Assembly (NCBI GenBank): GCA_002441085.1
Contig: DJVF01000026.1
Coordinates: 1 to 27,489 of the forward strand
Length of the DNA: 27,489 nucleotides
From: Patescibacteria group bacterium UBA6263
Lineage (GTDB): Bacteria; Patescibacteriota; Gracilibacteria; Absconditabacterales; Absconditicoccaceae
Direction of reading: 5' to 3'
Positions 17,146-25,880 of this stretch are shown one piece after another. Position numbers and translations under genes: made by a program. Positions within the stretch are counted from its first letter, which is position 1; every line of letters starts with the position of its first letter. The notes below the pieces were generated by a model, which saw only the letters and a list, made by a program, of their open reading frames with translations, was not told the DNA's origin and searched no databases.

Positions 17146-17577
17146 TTATTCTCAAGAGGTTGCTGGAAGTATTGAGTCATTTACTGTAGTACTTTCTTCT
17201 AGTTTAATTTTTTCTCATTCGAGCTCTAATTGATCTATTTTCTTTTCTACAGAATCATTGGTATATAGCCAATATTCCATATTTTGAATTTCATCAGATT
17301 CCAATATATCTGGAGATTGGATAACTCAGAATTTTTTTTGTTTCATAAATACGAGATAATTTAATTTGTTATCTTTTCAAACTAGACAGATAATCCTATT
17401 TCACTTGATATCGTATTCTCAAGGGAAATTGATTATATTGTAATCTATTTTGTCATATGTCATATCATCTCAAATAACTATATCCAAATTGATATATTTT
17501 CAGTTTGGTTGGGAAAATGAATATAAAAATTTATTTTCAATTAGATAGCCATCAGCTTCGATTTTAAAATTTACCAT
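17146..17577 (-). CDS. Hypothetical protein, possibly a remnant metallo-beta-lactamase-like fold
   Basis: 143 residues with TGA = Gly. The beta-rich first two thirds include NFPGEYDIKGNRIICLVGKD, which recalls the PGEY-x-(V/I)-KG segment of Lactamase_B_3 type proteins common in CPR genomes. The metal-binding histidines are absent, so it would not be an active hydrolase. The last 40 residues are acidic and probably disordered (DQLELEGEKIKLEESTTVND). It lies 125 nt downstream of the pilin-like gene on the same strand and converges with the methyltransferase. The family call is tentative. Confidence 0.6.
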
Positions 17578-17702
17578 AATAAATATTGAAATATTAAAAG
17601 TTAAATATATTTGGATAAACCACTATGTTATGTTTATATTTATCACATTAAAAATCAAATTTAAAAATTAATTAATGGAATCAAAAATATAATTTTTGAC
17701 AA

Positions 17703-18140
17703 CTATCCAAAGAAATTGGGGTTGATTAGACGCAATATAATTCATGATGCTCATAACAATGCTAGTCCTATAATTACTTTCCATATAAGAGTTTTTCATT
17801 GTGTAAAATTTCATTCTTTGATTCATCAGCTTATTATCATCACTCATCATACAACAACCATTAAAAAAGAAGAAATCAATATAGCAGTGATAAGTATCCT
17901 ACTAAGTGATCACATCAATTTGGGGAATGCATTGGTAGTATTTACCTCATTGGGATCTGTATTTTTGGTTCATATACAATCTCATATAAATGGCACTACT
18001 GTATTTAGCTGGATTCAATCGCATTTATTAGGATCTGGAGCTGGCTCTTGAGCTTGAGATAAAGATAAAATAGGACCAAAAGATACAAAAAAAAGCAATA
18101 ATGTAATGAATAATCTGGGTAAACTAATATGATTAAGCAT
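17703..18140 (-). CDS. Small pilin/VirB2-like membrane protein
   Basis: 145 residues with TGA = Gly. It has a signal peptide (about 1-27, ending SLSQAQ), then a short extracytoplasmic part with a cysteine pair (NKCDGIQLNTVVPFIGDC). Two membrane helices follow: ILITAILISSFLMVVVGGVM, then VIIGLALLGASGIIL. The loop IISGGIKEGNFTQGK lies between them, and the end is LRLINPNFFG. This architecture resembles the VirB2/TrbC-like two-helix proteins frequent in CPR genomes. Those are thought to form surface appendages or secretion channels. The C-terminal 110 residues are closely similar to the end of the protein at 18187-19419, which lies 46 nt upstream on the same strand. Tandem duplication is likely. 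Confidence 0.65.
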
Positions 18141-18186
18141 AACTATAATATATAAAATAAACTTTGAGGACTGATTTTGGAATATT

Positions 18187-19419
18187 TTATCCAAAAAAAT
18201 TAGGATTGATTAAACGCAATATGATTCATGATGCTCATAACAAAATCAAAGCTGCAACAACTTTCCATATAATATCCCTTCATTGATCAAAAGCTTCTTT
18301 TTTGATTCATCAACTTACTATCATTACTCATCATATTACAAGCAAAAGAAACGAAAAAATCAATACTGCTGTAATCGTTATCCTACTAAGCGATCACATC
18401 AATTTGGGGAATGCATTGATAGGATTGATTTTGGAATCTGAACTAATTCAAATCTCTATACAATCTCATATAAATGGTACTACTGTATTTAACTGTATAC
18501 CACAGCATCATTTAGATGGATCACAGACACATTTACCATCTCATTTATCTATCTTTCAAGGAGGACAAACGCATGAATTGGATGATTCATCTCGTATCTT
18601 TGATGCGGGACAAGTACATACCATATTTGGTGGCTCTCATTTGCAACAAGATCAATTGGTATAAATAGCATCATCTGGGCATTTACACTCAGATCAAATA
18701 ATAACCCTTGGTTGATTGCATGTAGTAAGCACACAACATGAGTCTTCTAATTTGTATATTTCCGGATCTGGACATTGTCATGTAGAATCGGGAGTGATTT
18801 TTGATTGTGATTCACATAATGGGACACAACATTTATCCTGTAAGATAAATCATGTGCTACAAGAATTATTTATAGGAGATTTGTTTGGCTCTGCACAAAT
18901 ACAGCAATTCTTGGAATCTGGCTGAAATCAATCTGGACACTCTCAAGCAGAATTTGGGTTTTCATCTGCATCTACACATAGACAAATTGCCATTTTAGAT
19001 ATTGTATCATTACCAAATCTTCAATCTTCACATGTAGAAGTACATCATTTACTAGAGTAATTTAATGCTAGTTGGTTTATCTTCTGTTGGACTTGTCTAG
19101 GACTACTAGAACTCAATCAATAACGTCACATAAAAAGATTTGCTATAACTTGATCAGAAGAATCTGTAGGATATCATTTGTCAAATGAATATCAATTTAT
19201 ATATCGCGAAGGATTAGAATCTCTAACTGTTCATCAATTGGAATTGGTTGAATAAGAAATATCTGGATCTGTTCTACACTGATTAGGAGAGCAGCTGGCT
19301 CATTGTGAAGGACATATTTTGAATCATTCTTCAAATCACAAAGTATTATTTAATAAAAAAAGTATTGTAATGACAAAACTAAATGAAAATATTCTAAATA
19401 AAGTTTTGTATTGGGACAT
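18187..19419 (-). CDS. Cysteine-rich secreted protein fused to a pilin/VirB2-like C-terminal domain
   Basis: 410 residues with TGA = Gly. A signal peptide (about 1-28) leads into an ectodomain of some 270 residues with about 32 cysteines. A ragged repeat of roughly 20 residues recurs: C-x-C-P...C-C, for example ECPDGFQPDSKNCCIC and ECKCPDDAIYTNGSCC. The C terminus repeats the neighbouring small protein: CCGIQLNTVVPFIGDC, two membrane helices, SGGIKKEAFDQGR and LRLINPNFFG. All motif glycines in the membrane part are TGA. The design suggests a disulphide-stiffened surface structure displayed on a pilin-type base, as might serve host attachment in an epibiotic cell. Start ATG 19419 gives MSQYKTLFRIFSF. 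Confidence 0.72.
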
Positions 19420-19468
19420 AAGGATATCATATTCTAAAAAGAAACTATATGCTGGGCATAATAAAACT

Positions 19469-19915
19469 TTAGGCTAACATTTTGTTGATTATTTCATTTA
19501 CCAAAGATCAATCTATTTGTCACTTATATTTATCCATAAGCTCTTTCATAAGCAATCATCTTTGTTTGGATAAATCTGTTATATTTAATTCTTTTATTAG
19601 AGAAATTATAAGATCTTTGGTCTGATCTGGCGACATAGTAGCAGGCAAATATGTTTCCAAGAGAACTTTCTTTTGAGTTTCTAACGCTAAATCATCTAAT
19701 CTATCAGCCTTTTGCAAAAATCCAATAGATTCTACAATCTCTTTTATCTCCTTTTTGATAATTTGAACTATTTCCAAATCTTCCAAGTCTTTTTGGAGTT
19801 CAATCTTTTTATTTTTGATCTTGGCTATGATAGTATTTAGGACCGTTTTGTTGGGCTCTTGTTTGTCAAACATAGCTTTTTTGTAATCTGACATGATCTG
19901 ATCTAATAAAGACAT
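19469..19915 (-). CDS. YqeY/GatB C-terminal-like protein
   Basis: 148 residues with TGA = Gly. The order fits the family: MSLLDQIMSDYKKAMFDKQEPNKTVLNTIIAKIKNKKIE at the start, a conserved LETYLPATMS near 90, and a C-terminal MKELMDKYKGQIDGSLVNEIINKML helix. YqeY proteins share the tRNA-binding tail of the GatB amidotransferase subunit, and their role is not firmly known. The standard code would stop it at residue 119. It lies 50 nt upstream of the Cys-rich protein start on the same strand and close to tRNA-Leu. Confidence 0.87.
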
Positions 19916-20031
19916 TTTTATAAATTAAGGATGTAAAATTTTTTTTTGATTTTATTTAAAATAAAATATGTAATAACTGTCTCTTTGCTATACTCAGACT
20001 CGTCTGACAGGTCAGAGTGGCGTTTGTTTTT

Positions 20032-20113
20032 TGCTCAGGATGGGACTCGAACCCACACACCTCACGGCATACGAACCTCAATCGTACGTGTATACCAATT
20101 CCACCACCTGAGC
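20032..20113 (-). tRNA. tRNA-Leu (anticodon GAG)
   Basis: Minus strand. The acceptor stem GCTCAGG (20107-20113) pairs with CCTGAGC (20033-20039), with discriminator A. A D-arm containing GGTGGAATTGG is followed by the anticodon arm TACGA-TTGAGGT-TCGTA (anticodon GAG). A class II variable arm and the T-arm GTGGG-TTCGAGT-CCCAT complete the cloverleaf. CCA is not encoded. It reads CUC and CUU leucine codons. Confidence 0.92.
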
Positions 20114-20131
20114 ATCTTTATCATTTCTTTT

Positions 20132-20251
20132 GAGGGACTAAATTCCGCCTTAGCGGAACGAACCATTACTTAACCTCAATCGTACCTGCCCCGCCATTGC
20201 GGGGTGAATATACCAATCCTGCCTACCGGCAGACAAGTCCACCACCTGAGC
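20132..20251 (-). pseudogene. tRNA-Leu(GAG) relic interrupted by three hairpin elements
   Basis: This segment repeats pieces of the adjacent tRNA in order: GGGACT...CGAACC (T-arm), ACCTCAATCGTAC (anticodon arm), ATACCAAT (D-arm) and TCCACCACCTGAGCA (D-arm to acceptor). Between them lie TTCCGC-CTTA-GCGGAA (20143-20158) in the T-loop, CCCCGC-CATT-GCGGGG (20189-20204) before the D-arm, and a CCTGCC palindrome (20218-20237) in the D-loop. The 3' acceptor strand and part of the variable arm are missing, so it should not fold into a working tRNA. Confidence 0.8.
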
Positions 20252-20550
20252 AACTTTTGAAATTATTACAAAATCATTATATTCTATGATTTATACCGAA
20301 CCGCTTTAGAAATCTTTAATTTATTTGCTACGCTTTAACTTAAAGTTTCTAGAAGTCCCGAATAATCGGGATGGTTTCGACCATAAAAAATACTTATCGT
20401 ATTTTATCGGTCTTGACTCATCGTCGGTATAACTCAATCATCCAAAGAAACTGCGTTTTACTTGTTTCTTTGGCGGTTGAGTATAATAATTCTATTTGAT
20501 ATTAAAAATTGGCAGATTATTATCAAGATTAAAAATATTTTATATAAAAA
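20252..20550. repeat. Non-coding stretch with hairpins
   Basis: No gene is visible. It contains a TCCCGAATAATCGGGA hairpin (about 20355-20371) and a GACC...ATAC/GTAT...GGTC stem (20379-20412). There is also a long inverted repeat in which ACTCAA and CCAAAGAAAC (20432-20451) face GTTTCTTTGG and TTGAGT (20464-20482). These may be mobile palindromes or a small structured RNA. Confidence 0.55.
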
Positions 20551-20552
20551 GA

Positions 20553-20577
20553 AAAAATCCCCAGTTAAAGGGACTTT
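20553..20577 (-). terminator. Probable terminator of the sigma-like gene
   Basis: On the minus strand AAGTCCC faces GGGGATT with one mismatch, followed by six T. It lies 24 nt after the stop at 20601. The stem is short. Confidence 0.45.
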
Positions 20578-20600
20578 GTCTTATATTTTGGATATATAAA

Positions 20601-21701
20601 TTATTTAGTTTTCTTGGAGATAAGTTCATAAACTCATTTTTCTACTCTTTTAAACAAATCTTTGTATTTTTGTAGATTCAACATAACAGTATTTGGACTA
20701 ACCATTTTTTCTTTTAGCATTTCTTTGCAAAGTTCTTTGACATTCATTGGTCTGTTATTTCTTTCAAATATTCTAATCAATATATCTTTGACCATTCATC
20801 ATTCATATCATCGCTCCTTGAGTCAGTATATACCCAATCATAAATTGACGAAAATATCATTGTTTTTTACAAGTTCATTATGGATTGTATTTACTTTTAC
20901 ACTCTTGGCTGGGAATCGTTCAATGATTTTCGCAGGCAATTCCTGGTAATGTATAGGTTTGTTTATCCTTCTCATAGTATAGAGTATTTTGAGTTTGATT
21001 GTTTTGGGATTGACATCAGCAAATACTGGCAATCAGATTTTGCCGTCAAATACACTAATTTCTCTAATTGTATCAAAGAAATGTATATAAAACAAGTCAT
21101 TTTTTAGGTAGTGAATATCTTTGTAATCCTTAGCGAAGTTATCTTTTAAGGTTCCAATAAATTCATAAATATCTTGGCTCTTTTTCCTCTTGTCAAAATA
21201 ATCAGCTATTACCAAAACCAGCTTGGTAAGCATATCTTCGTACAAAGGCTCCAAATAGAAAGATTTGTTTAGATATTTGTTTCTTTTGAGATATGTAACA
21301 TCAAAATCTGAAACTAAAATCAGTTTTAGTTCTTGTTTGGAGAATTTGAACATATTTTTGTTTACCAATTTTGCTATCAAAATATCTTCTCATAATATAC
21401 CTCAATGAGTATCTAGAACCTTTTTTGCTTCTTGCAAAACTGACATATAAGTCTCATTGCCAACTATAAGTCTCCTAAATCTCATAAGAGCTTGAGTCTC
21501 TATTTGTCTAATCCTCTCTCTGGTAAGATTATATTCTTTTCAGATCCTTTGTAATGGGATTTCTTTGTTTCATGTAAGTCAAAACTTTTTGATAAGTACT
21601 AGTCTTTCTTTGGGTTTACAATAAACTAGCACATCTTTTAGGTTTGTGCCTTCGATATCTACTTTTATTTTTTTGTCGTCCATCTTTACGTTAAAGTTCA
21701 T
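20601..21701 (-). CDS. Sigma-70 region 4 protein fused to a HARE-HTH/delta-like domain
   Basis: 366 residues with TGA = Gly. Residues about 30-95 are a sigma region 4: ERLVLIKKFGLTGNKEIPLQRIGKEYNLTRERIRQIETQALMRFRRL, with the ERIRQIE recognition helix intact. There is no region 2 upstream, so by itself it cannot melt a promoter as known sigma factors do. The middle is helical and unassigned. About residues 245-365 contain two winged-helix-like segments; the last (VKDILIRIFERNNRPMNVKEL ... PNTVMLNLQKYKDLFKRVEKGVYEL) matches the HARE-HTH pattern also found in the RNA polymerase delta subunit. It probably modulates RNA polymerase. Start ATG 21701 (MNFNVKMDDKK) was used; ATG 21683 is an alternative. 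Confidence 0.78.
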
Positions 21702-21810
21702 TAGATTTTTATTTACTAGATAAAGTTTGTTACACAATTCTGTCTCAGATATAATAATTAGGTATTCAATGTCAAGAGATTTTTTATTAAAACACTAGTG
21801 GTCTGCGTGA

Positions 21811-22917
21811 CTATACGTTAAATTTGAATATCATTACATCTCAGTCTTGAACTATATAATCTTTTCATTGCATTTTGAGTAATCATAGATCTCTAGCCTT
21901 GGATCGAGATCCAGCAGATAGCAAGTCCGAGTATTTAACTACATCAGCCTTGATAAATCATCTTTCAAAATCTCAATGTATAGCTCAAGCCGCTTGCGGA
22001 GCTGTAGAATTTAATGGTATAGTCCAAGCTTTGGTTTCTTTTTCTCATGTAGTGAAATAATACATCAATCAAACTTTGTTGAATGCTAGAGCAATTAGAT
22101 CATCTAATGTCGGTATATGCGTAAGCTTATCTATAGAAAGCAATTCTGTAATAAAATCTTGTTTTTCGTCATTGGTCATATCCATCATTTCAGACTCAAG
22201 TCTGACAGATACTACTGAAACTGGAGATTGTAATTGAGTCATAAATTCATTCGCAATATGATGCGCCGATGTCAAGTCTTCTTGTGAAACATTGATAGCA
22301 TAAATAAAAGGCTTCATAGTTAGAAAATTGTATGGCTTGATAAGTTTGAGTTCTTCATCGCTAAGATCAGATTTGATATTGTAGGCTATCTGTCATTGTT
22401 GTAAAACTTTTTGTATCTTGGTCAAAATTTCTGCTAATTTGTGATCATCTTTGTTGGCAGATACCTGTCATCTTTTGGCAATAGCTGGGAGATGTCTATC
22501 TACTTGTTCCAAATCAGCCATAATAAGTTCTGTATTGATAATTTCTACATCTCTAAGTGGATCTATATTTCATTCTACATGAACTACATCAGAATCCTTG
22601 AAATGCCTGAGCACTTGTACAATAGCATCTACTTCACGGATATGAGAAAGGAATTTGTTGCCAAGTCACTCCCCTTTGCTGGCTCATTTGACTAGTCATG
22701 CAATATCTACAAATTCTATATGTGCGTGAACTATTTTTTTGGAATTGGACATTTGAGCAAGTTTATCTACTCTAGGATCTTTGACTTGCACAATTCATAC
22801 ATTTGGATCGATAGTACAAAATGGAAAATTTTCTGCTGGTGCAGAATATGATTTGGTAAGTGCATTGAAAAGTGTGGATTTACCTACGTTGGGAAGTCAG
22901 ACTATTCAGATTTTCAT
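21811..22917 (-). CDS. ychF: YchF family ribosome-binding GTPase/ATPase
   Basis: 368 residues with TGA = Gly, of normal family length. P-loop GLPNVGKST at residues 6-14 (first glycine TGA) is followed by FPFCTIDPNVG. Switch II is DIAGLVKGASKGEGLGNKFLSHIREVDAI, then VSANKDD-type helical region, INVSQED, and the C-terminal TGS domain GAIHGDFERGFIKADV ... GLLKMQGKDYIVQDGDVMIFKFNV. YchF/OLA1 binds ribosomes and hydrolyses ATP in preference to GTP, with a role in stress and translation control. The standard code breaks it into pieces. It is upstream of the sigma-like gene on the same strand, 109 nt away. Confidence 0.95.
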
Positions 22918-22992
22918 TTATAATGTTTCAGTGTTAAAATGTTGAAATATTTTTAGTAAAAGAAGGCGGAAATGCAAATTGAAAAGATTATC

Positions 22993-23187
22993 TTAATTAG
23001 GATTGTTCATATCATTGAAAAATGATTTGGTGAAATTATCTGAAATATTTGAATTTGATTTTTTTTTATCTAGTTTTTTTGGGGGCTGTTTGGATGATTG
23101 TAATATATCATGCAAAGCTTGTTGTATACTAGGATATATCCCTCATTTCAAAAAATTGGATTTGGGAGCTTTTTGTGGAGTTTCCAT
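22993..23187 (-). CDS. Small basic hypothetical protein
   Basis: 64 residues, METPQKAPKSNFLKGGIYPS to FNDMNNPN, with one TGA read as glycine. It is Lys/Ser/Asn-rich and probably disordered (KQPPKKLDKKKSNSN). It sits between rlmE (33 nt) and ychF (75 nt) on the same strand, so it is likely co-transcribed. I do not recognise a family. The short length makes the call uncertain. Confidence 0.55.
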
Positions 23188-23220
23188 GCTAATAATAAAC
23201 ATAAAAATAAAATCTATAAT

Positions 23221-23820
23221 CTAAATTTTGATCAAAAATATTTCTTTGGATTCTTTGCGAGAGCTTTTTGGTTTGAATAATTTGATTTTGGTTCATCAAT
23301 ACTTTTTTTTCATGTCTAATACAAACTGATCAAATCCTGGTCACATAAATAATTTGATTACAAATTTTCAATCAGGTTTGAGATATTTGTCGTATATCCA
23401 TAGAGTCTGCTCTATAAGTCCAAAGGATCTAATAGCATCTATATCTTTGAGTCAGATAGTGAATGGAGCCATATCTGATTGTATCAGATCGAAAGATTCA
23501 ATTTGATTTTGATTTAGTATTTCTTCAACTTTGGCTATATCTGTGATATCTTGTTTGTAGGTAAATACATTGGGCAATTTGACCATAATATTTAATATAT
23601 CAAATCATATAATTTTGTAATCTTTTATTTTATTAGCCTGAGATTGTGCTGCTGCATACTGCATTCGACTTCATGGAGCACATCAGATATCTAATATAGT
23701 GCGAGTGTTTTTATCAAAAATATGAAATTTATCTTGAATTTCTTCAAGTTTGAATGCACTTCTAGCTTTGTATCACTGCTCTTGTGCTTTTTTGAAATAA
23801 TGATCTTGATATTTGAACAT
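23221..23820 (-). CDS. rlmE: 23S rRNA 2'-O-methyltransferase RlmE (FtsJ family)
   Basis: 199 residues with TGA = Gly. FtsJ-type enzyme that methylates the 2'-OH of a U in the A-loop of 23S rRNA. It starts QDHYFKKAQEQGYKARSAFKLEEI, the typical FtsJ opening. SAM motif LDIGCAPGSRMQYAA lies near 42, DITDI near 87 and SDMAPFTIG near 114. GKFVIKLFMGPGFDQF follows near 150, then SSRKESKEIFLIKI at the end. The K-D-K-E catalytic tetrad can be assigned to SAFK, SDMAP, VIK and SKE. The length is usual. Two 18-bp direct repeats and a palindromic element lie upstream. Confidence 0.92.
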
Positions 23821-23826
23821 AGAACG

Positions 23827-23875
23827 TTGTATAAAGTAGTATAAAAGTTGCAAAACATTGTATAAAATAGTATAA
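23827..23875. repeat. Two 18-bp direct repeats upstream of rlmE
   Basis: TTGTATAAAGTAGTATAA (23827-23844) and TTGTATAAAATAGTATAA (23858-23875) differ at one base, with starts 31 bp apart, about three helical turns. They lie just before the rlmE start and contain TATACT-like -10 sequences on the minus strand. They could be promoter boxes or regulator sites. Confidence 0.55.
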
Positions 23876-23934
23876 GCTTGTGAAAATGTTAAATGTGAAA
23901 TTAATTTTTGATCCTAAACAATTTGTCATTGCGA

Positions 23935-24006
23935 GTAGGAATGAAATGACTACGTGGCAATCTTTTTTTGTTATTATATTAAGATTGCTTCGTCCCTCGC
24001 AATGAC
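23935..24006. repeat. Palindromic TCATTGCGAG element
   Basis: GTCATTGCGAG (23935-23945) and CTCGCAATGAC (23996-24006) are exact complements. Inner arms are GTGGCAATCTT and AAGATTGCTTCGTCC. It has the same ends as the element at 12277-12364. Confidence 0.8.
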
Positions 24007-24029
24007 AGTAATAAATTATAAAACAAGGA

Positions 24030-24650
24030 TTATCTTATCACAAAATTTCTGAGTTCTTTGCGTAATTGTTTGTACTCTGGGCAATATTTCGCGACTAAAT
24101 CTCGGAATTTGGAAGAATGATTTTTTTGTATTATATGACAGACTTCGTGTATCACTACATATCTTATATATTTTGTTTGGAGATGAATCAAGTCCAAATT
24201 GAAGGTAAGAACATTATCATGAGAACAAGATCACCGTTTGGATTTGAGTTTGCGTATCTTGATTTGTTTATAAGATTTTGCAATCAACTGTGAATATTGG
24301 TCAACAAGCGGTTGGATGTATTCGTGCAAAGTTGATTTGAGATATTTATCTATATTCTTTTTTTTAAATCCTCAGTCTCCCGATAAATCGGGATCCAGCT
24401 CCTTTGTCAAGGAGCGCAGGCTCTTAATAAAGACTTCTTCTCAAAAAAGAAGAATGAAATCTGAAGTCTGGGATTGAATATAATTTCTTTTAGTATGTCT
24501 AGAGAGAAGTTTTGCTCATTTTTCAATCAGACTTTTTTTGAAATTTTCATCGTTTTTGAGAAAAGTTGGTATGGTAATACTGAGCTTACCATCTTGAGAA
24601 AGTCTGACATATCCGTGTCTAATTTTTTTGTAGGATATAATATATTCCAT
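24030..24650 (-). CDS. YgjP-like (SprT/M48-type) metal-dependent hydrolase
   Basis: 206 residues with TGA = Gly. It carries the family block KRGSCSHDNVLTFNLDLIHL followed by YVVIHEVCHIIQKNHSSKF, in which HEVCH plus NH give the zinc-binding histidines and the catalytic glutamate. The C terminus is CPEYKQLRKELRNF. The usual W of KWGSC is absent (KRGSC). Two adjacent perfect hairpins (24378-24415) are inserted in-frame and encode about 15 residues (SLTKELDPDLSGDGG) between the N-terminal sheet and the helical core. The family's substrate is not firmly known. Start ATG 24650, MEYIISYKKIRHGYV. Confidence 0.85.
24378..24415. repeat. Double hairpin inserted in-frame in the YgjP-like gene
   Basis: TCCCGAT-AA-ATCGGGA (24378-24393) and GCTCCTT-TGTC-AAGGAGC (24398-24415) lie back to back inside the coding region. 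The GC content is above that of the surrounding gene. The reading frame is kept. Confidence 0.75.
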
Positions 24651-24732
24651 AGCTTGACTTATATAGAATGTGGAACGATTTGCAAGTTTTGTGAAATGAT
24701 AGATCTAAAATGTAAATATAGTTTGAATAATA

Positions 24733-25836
24733 TTAACTAGAGTATTGTTTGGTATAGAAAATACACTTATCTGATCAATTGAAAATAAGTCTATTTTTGT
24801 AATGATTTTGGATTATAGTAGCAAATCCTTCATAAGAAGTAATAAATCATCCAGTCAAATCAGGATTGGAAAACAATTTATCTATATGAGAATAAATCTG
24901 ATTTAAATCAAAATCTTGTAATCTCTTACCATAAGGGGGATTGGAAAGCATATGTCATGATAACTCAGATAGAGAAAAAAAATCTTTTGTTTCAAACTTG
25001 ATTGTATCATATACTCAAGCATTTTTGGCATTTTGGATTGCTATATCTATAGTCGGGGAATCTATATCTCAACCAAAGATTTGATATTTTTTATCTTTGA
25101 ATATTTTAGCATTACAATCCTCTTTTATTTTATTGAAAAGCGAGGGATCAAAATCTAGAAAAGATTGGAAAGCAAATTTTCTATTGATTCCAGGAGGGAT
25201 ATTTTTGGCTATCATTGCAGCCTCTATACACATAGTTCATGATCAGCAAAATGGATCATAAAAATTTGATCTAAATTTTCGTCAAGAAAGCAAGATAAGT
25301 CACGCTGCTACATTTTCTTTGATAGGAGCTTCCGCAGTCTGAGTCCTATATCATCTTTGATGTAAAGAATTTCAAGAAGTATTGAGGAAAATCTGACATA
25401 AGTCATCTTGAATAAAAACATAAATTTCAAATTCTGACTGCTGAGGGTTCTCGTACCATTGAGATCAATCAGCATTGGTAATATTTTTGATAATAGATTT
25501 GGTAACTATAGATTGGATAGAAGGAGTGCTAGAAAGTTTGGAATTTTTGGAAGATGCTGTAACTGAAATCTTTTGTCAAGCTTGGATATATTTTGCAAAT
25601 GGCAATCAATTTACAAAATCAAAAAGCGTATCAAAAGTATCGATTGAGGCTTGTCATAAAGATAAATAAACTTTGTTGGCTATCCTACTTTTGATATTAA
25701 TAGAATATACAGACGAGACATCTCAATCACAAAATATTCATGTCTGGAAAGTGTCGTAGGGTTTGTATCATAAAAATTTGAGTTCACTAGATAATATAGA
25801 TGATAGTCAAAATGGGCAGGTAATTAGCAATTTCAT
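24733..25836 (-). CDS. RlmL/THUMP-type RNA (guanine-N2) methyltransferase
   Basis: 367 residues with TGA = Gly. The N terminus, MKLLITCPFGLSSILSSELKFLGY, is the opening of the THUMP-methyltransferase family. A THUMP-like domain runs to about 160, then the conserved LHQRGYRTQTAEAPIKENVAAGLI. Motif I is YDPFCGSGTMCIEAAMIA near 193, with FGGDIDSPTI near 255 and the catalytic SNPPYGKRL near 297. It should methylate a guanine N2 in rRNA (RlmL-like, the 23S G2445 type) or tRNA; the exact target cannot be told. It lies 82 nt upstream of the YgjP-like gene. Confidence 0.88.
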
Positions 25837-25880
25837 AAAAAAATGTTTATGTAAAATTTAGATTTTTGGTATAGATAAAT

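Noticed and set aside
17716..18925. Plus-strand frames of 69-120 residues rich in His and Ser
   Set aside because: They are antisense to the pilin-like genes. The His and Ser richness comes from reverse-complemented TGA and TCA codons.
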